Part shown: positions 5,292-6,133 of the stretch, piece after piece | How positions within the stretch are numbered: position 1 is the stretch's first letter | Layout of the letters: every line of letters begins with the position of its first letter | DNA from: JAAAOZ01 sp964496595 | GTDB lineage: Bacteria > Chloroflexota > Anaerolineae > B4-G1 > SLSP01 | Length of the DNA stretch: 6,133 nt | NCBI GenBank assembly: GCA_964496595.1 | Contig: CAZCAI010000221.1 | Coordinates: 1-6,133, forward strand | Reading direction: 5' to 3' | The notes under the pieces: generated by a model | What the model was told of the DNA's origin: nothing | What the model saw: only the letters and a program-made list of their open reading frames with translations | The model's database searches: none | Program-made: the position numbers and the translations under genes

Positions 5292-5465
5292 TCAGGGGAT
5301 ATAGTCTTCAAAGTCATTTAATGGCGCATCGAAGTCCTCGGTCATCTTGATCAAGCCCTTTGCGCTCCCAAATTTCGCTTGACGTTTTGGTGTGGTGACC
5401 GGCACGAGTTTTGCATTTCGAAAGGCATAGGACAGGATATCGAGCAGAATCTCCAAGTGCCTCAT
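5292..5465 (-). pseudogene. VapB/DUF2281-like antitoxin, N-terminally shortened, without toxin
   Basis: 57 codons on the minus strand. The C-terminal half, KFGSAKGLIKMTEDFDAPL (31-49) followed by NDFEDYIP, closely fits the end of DUF2281/VapB-type antitoxins (G-S-A-K-G...DDFDAPLxDFxxY), the part that normally masks a PIN-domain toxin. Family members are usually about 70-85 residues with an N-terminal helix segment; here only LEILLDILSYAFRNAKL is left of it, so the gene looks truncated. Its ATG (5465-5463) overlaps the acetyltransferase TGA by 4 bp, with no good Shine-Dalgarno of its own, so any translation would be coupled. The toxin normally follows the antitoxin, but here the repeat array and DUF3795 gene follow instead. 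It could be a functional orphan antitoxin or a decayed remnant. Confidence 0.6.
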
Positions 5466-6025
5466 TGGTTCGATTTCCAATCCTCTCGGGTGAGGCGATA
5501 GCGGTAGTGATGAACCGGCGTGGTGTACTCCTGCATCTTCTCCGGGAAGCGGAAGACGCCCTTGTCGAGCCGGCGGGCGCCGACGGATTCGTACAGGCGG
5601 ATGGCGGCGGGGTTGTGGATGTTGGGCGTGGTCTGGACGGCGGCGCAATCGGTGTGCTCGAATTGGTAAGCGATCAGCGCCGTCCAGATCTCGCGACCGT
5701 AGCCTTGGCCCCAATACTCCGGCAGCAATTTGATGTCCGGCTCCGCGATACCCTCATCATCAGGCCACGCGAGCTTGCACTCTCCAATGGATTCCCCGGT
5801 CGCGCGTTGCGCGACCACCAGCAGGCGATTGAACTCGCTCTCCGGCGCTTGCACTAACCTCTCCCGGATTTCCTCGCGCGTGATGGGGAGGCCCTGGGGA
5901 AAGCCCACGTTCTTCATCACCTGGGGATGCGTCCACAGCGTATGGTAAAAGTCGGCGTCCGCCTCGGCGGCGAGCCGGATGATGAGGCGCTCGGTCTCGA
6001 AGACGGTTTTGGGGTCTGGGGGCAT
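5462..6025 (-). CDS. GNAT family N-acetyltransferase, RimJ/RimL-like
   Basis: A 187-residue cytosolic acetyltransferase of the usual length. It opens with FETERLIIRLAAEADAD (9-25), the standard start of the RimJ/RimL (Acetyltransf_3) subfamily. The acetyl-CoA pyrophosphate-binding motif is IKLLPEYWGQGYGREI (98-113), and motif B is NIHNPAAIRLYESVGA (135-150). RimJ/RimL relatives acetylate N-terminal residues of ribosomal proteins, but most members have other or unknown acceptors (amino acids, antibiotics, polyamines), so the substrate is open. Start ATG 6025 is chosen because AAGGAGGAG (6040-6032, minus strand) lies 6 nt upstream. An in-frame ATG at 6088 lies in repeat DNA and would add 21 unrelated residues. 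The TGA overlaps the ATG of the antitoxin-like gene by 4 bp. Confidence 0.9.
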   Translation of the reverse strand: MPPDPKTVFETERLIIRLAAEADADFYHTLWTHPQVMKNVGFPQGLPITREEIRERLVQAPESEFNRLLVVAQRATGESIGECKLAWPDDEGIAEPDIKLLPEYWGQGYGREIWTALIAYQFEHTDCAAVQTTPNIHNPAAIRLYESVGARRLDKGVFRFPEKMQEYTTPVHHYRYRLTREDWKSNQ

Positions 6026-6031
6026 GGTGGT

Positions 6032-6040
6032 CTCCTCCTT
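6032..6040 (-). promoter_or_regulatory. Strong ribosome binding site of the acetyltransferase gene
   Basis: On the minus strand AAGGAGGAG precedes ATG 6025 by 6 nt. It decides against the longer in-frame start at 6088. Confidence 0.85.
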
Positions 6041-6045
6041 GAATG

Positions 6046-6085
6046 GCAAAGTGGCAAAGCGGCAAAACATCAAAGCATCAAATAA
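6046..6085 (+). repeat. Octamer repeat block D, 5 units
   Basis: Units GCAAAGTG, GCAAAGCG, GCAAAACA, TCAAAGCA, TCAAATAA are in 8-nt phase. The block is again A-rich on the plus strand, although the adjacent gene is on the minus strand. It lies in the presumed 5' leader or promoter region of the acetyltransferase gene, 5 bp upstream of its ribosome binding site. Confidence 0.8.
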
Positions 6086-6090
6086 CAAAT

Positions 6091-6131
6091 CAAAGGCAAG
6101 TTACCTTGTTTCGACTGGTAGCTTGCCTTTG
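6091..6131. terminator. Long hairpin at the right edge, possible terminator
   Basis: CAAAGGCAAG (6091-6100) is exactly complementary to 6122-6131, and the pairing continues inward through TTACC (6101-6105) with GGTAG (6117-6121, one G-T wobble). This gives a 15-bp stem and an 11-nt loop. On the minus strand the stem is followed by a T-rich stretch (ATTTGTTATTTG). The window ends 2 bp beyond the stem, so the plus-strand tail cannot be seen. It may end a gene to the right. Confidence 0.5.
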
Positions 6132-6133
6132 GT

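Noticed and set aside
5466..5714. N-terminal extension of the antitoxin-like frame into the acetyltransferase gene
   Set aside because: The extension is antisense-like Arg/Pro-rich sequence read out of frame within a well-supported acetyltransferase gene, with no antitoxin similarity.
6026..6088. Longer acetyltransferase start at 6088
   Set aside because: The added 21 residues are translated repeat DNA, and a strong ribosome binding site precedes ATG 6025.

Overview
The window reads as a piece of a draft, probably metagenome-derived, bacterial genome. It contains a run of exactly 100 N, the usual scaffold placeholder. Coding DNA is GC-rich, while the spacers are AT-rich and filled with short-period degenerate repeats. 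High-GC genes, CPBP/phosphotransferase/DUF3795-type accessory genes and A-rich spacers built from 7- and 8-nt units suggest a Chloroflexota (Anaerolineae-like) bacterium. That assignment is inference, because there is no marker gene here.

Layout. Bases 1-294 hold the C-terminal end of a CPBP-family intramembrane protease. A phosphotransferase of the APH/choline-kinase fold follows 3 bp later (298-1284), probably in the same operon. A repeat-rich spacer (1285-1526) leads to a 77-residue membrane protein (1527-1760) with a very strong ribosome binding site. After its stop come three hairpins; the last has its T-tract on the minus strand. An MFS transporter (1926-2775) is broken by the N gap and ends at a plus-strand terminator-like hairpin. 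A two-gene ABC exporter follows (ATPase 2907-3902, permease 3899-4717, stop and start overlapping by 4 bp). Next are an octamer-repeat spacer and a cysteine-rich DUF3795 protein (4870-5289) whose C-terminus runs into another octamer array. Two minus-strand genes converge on it: a GNAT acetyltransferase (5462-6025) and a 57-codon VapB/DUF2281-like antitoxin remnant (5292-5465), which overlap by 4 bp. The right edge holds a fifth repeat block and a long hairpin.

The genes do not form one pathway. They are small, separate accessory units: membrane protease plus small-molecule kinase, MFS carrier, ABC exporter, and acetyltransferase plus antitoxin remnant. The most notable signal is the repeats. 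Octamers of consensus NCAAARCR occur in four places, always A-rich on the plus strand and mostly right against a gene end. Heptamer arrays occur in two spacers, and a 9-nt repeat lies in the MFS tail. Two of these arrays are translated as low-complexity C-terminal tails. I see no defence system, CRISPR array, prophage or complete mobile element.
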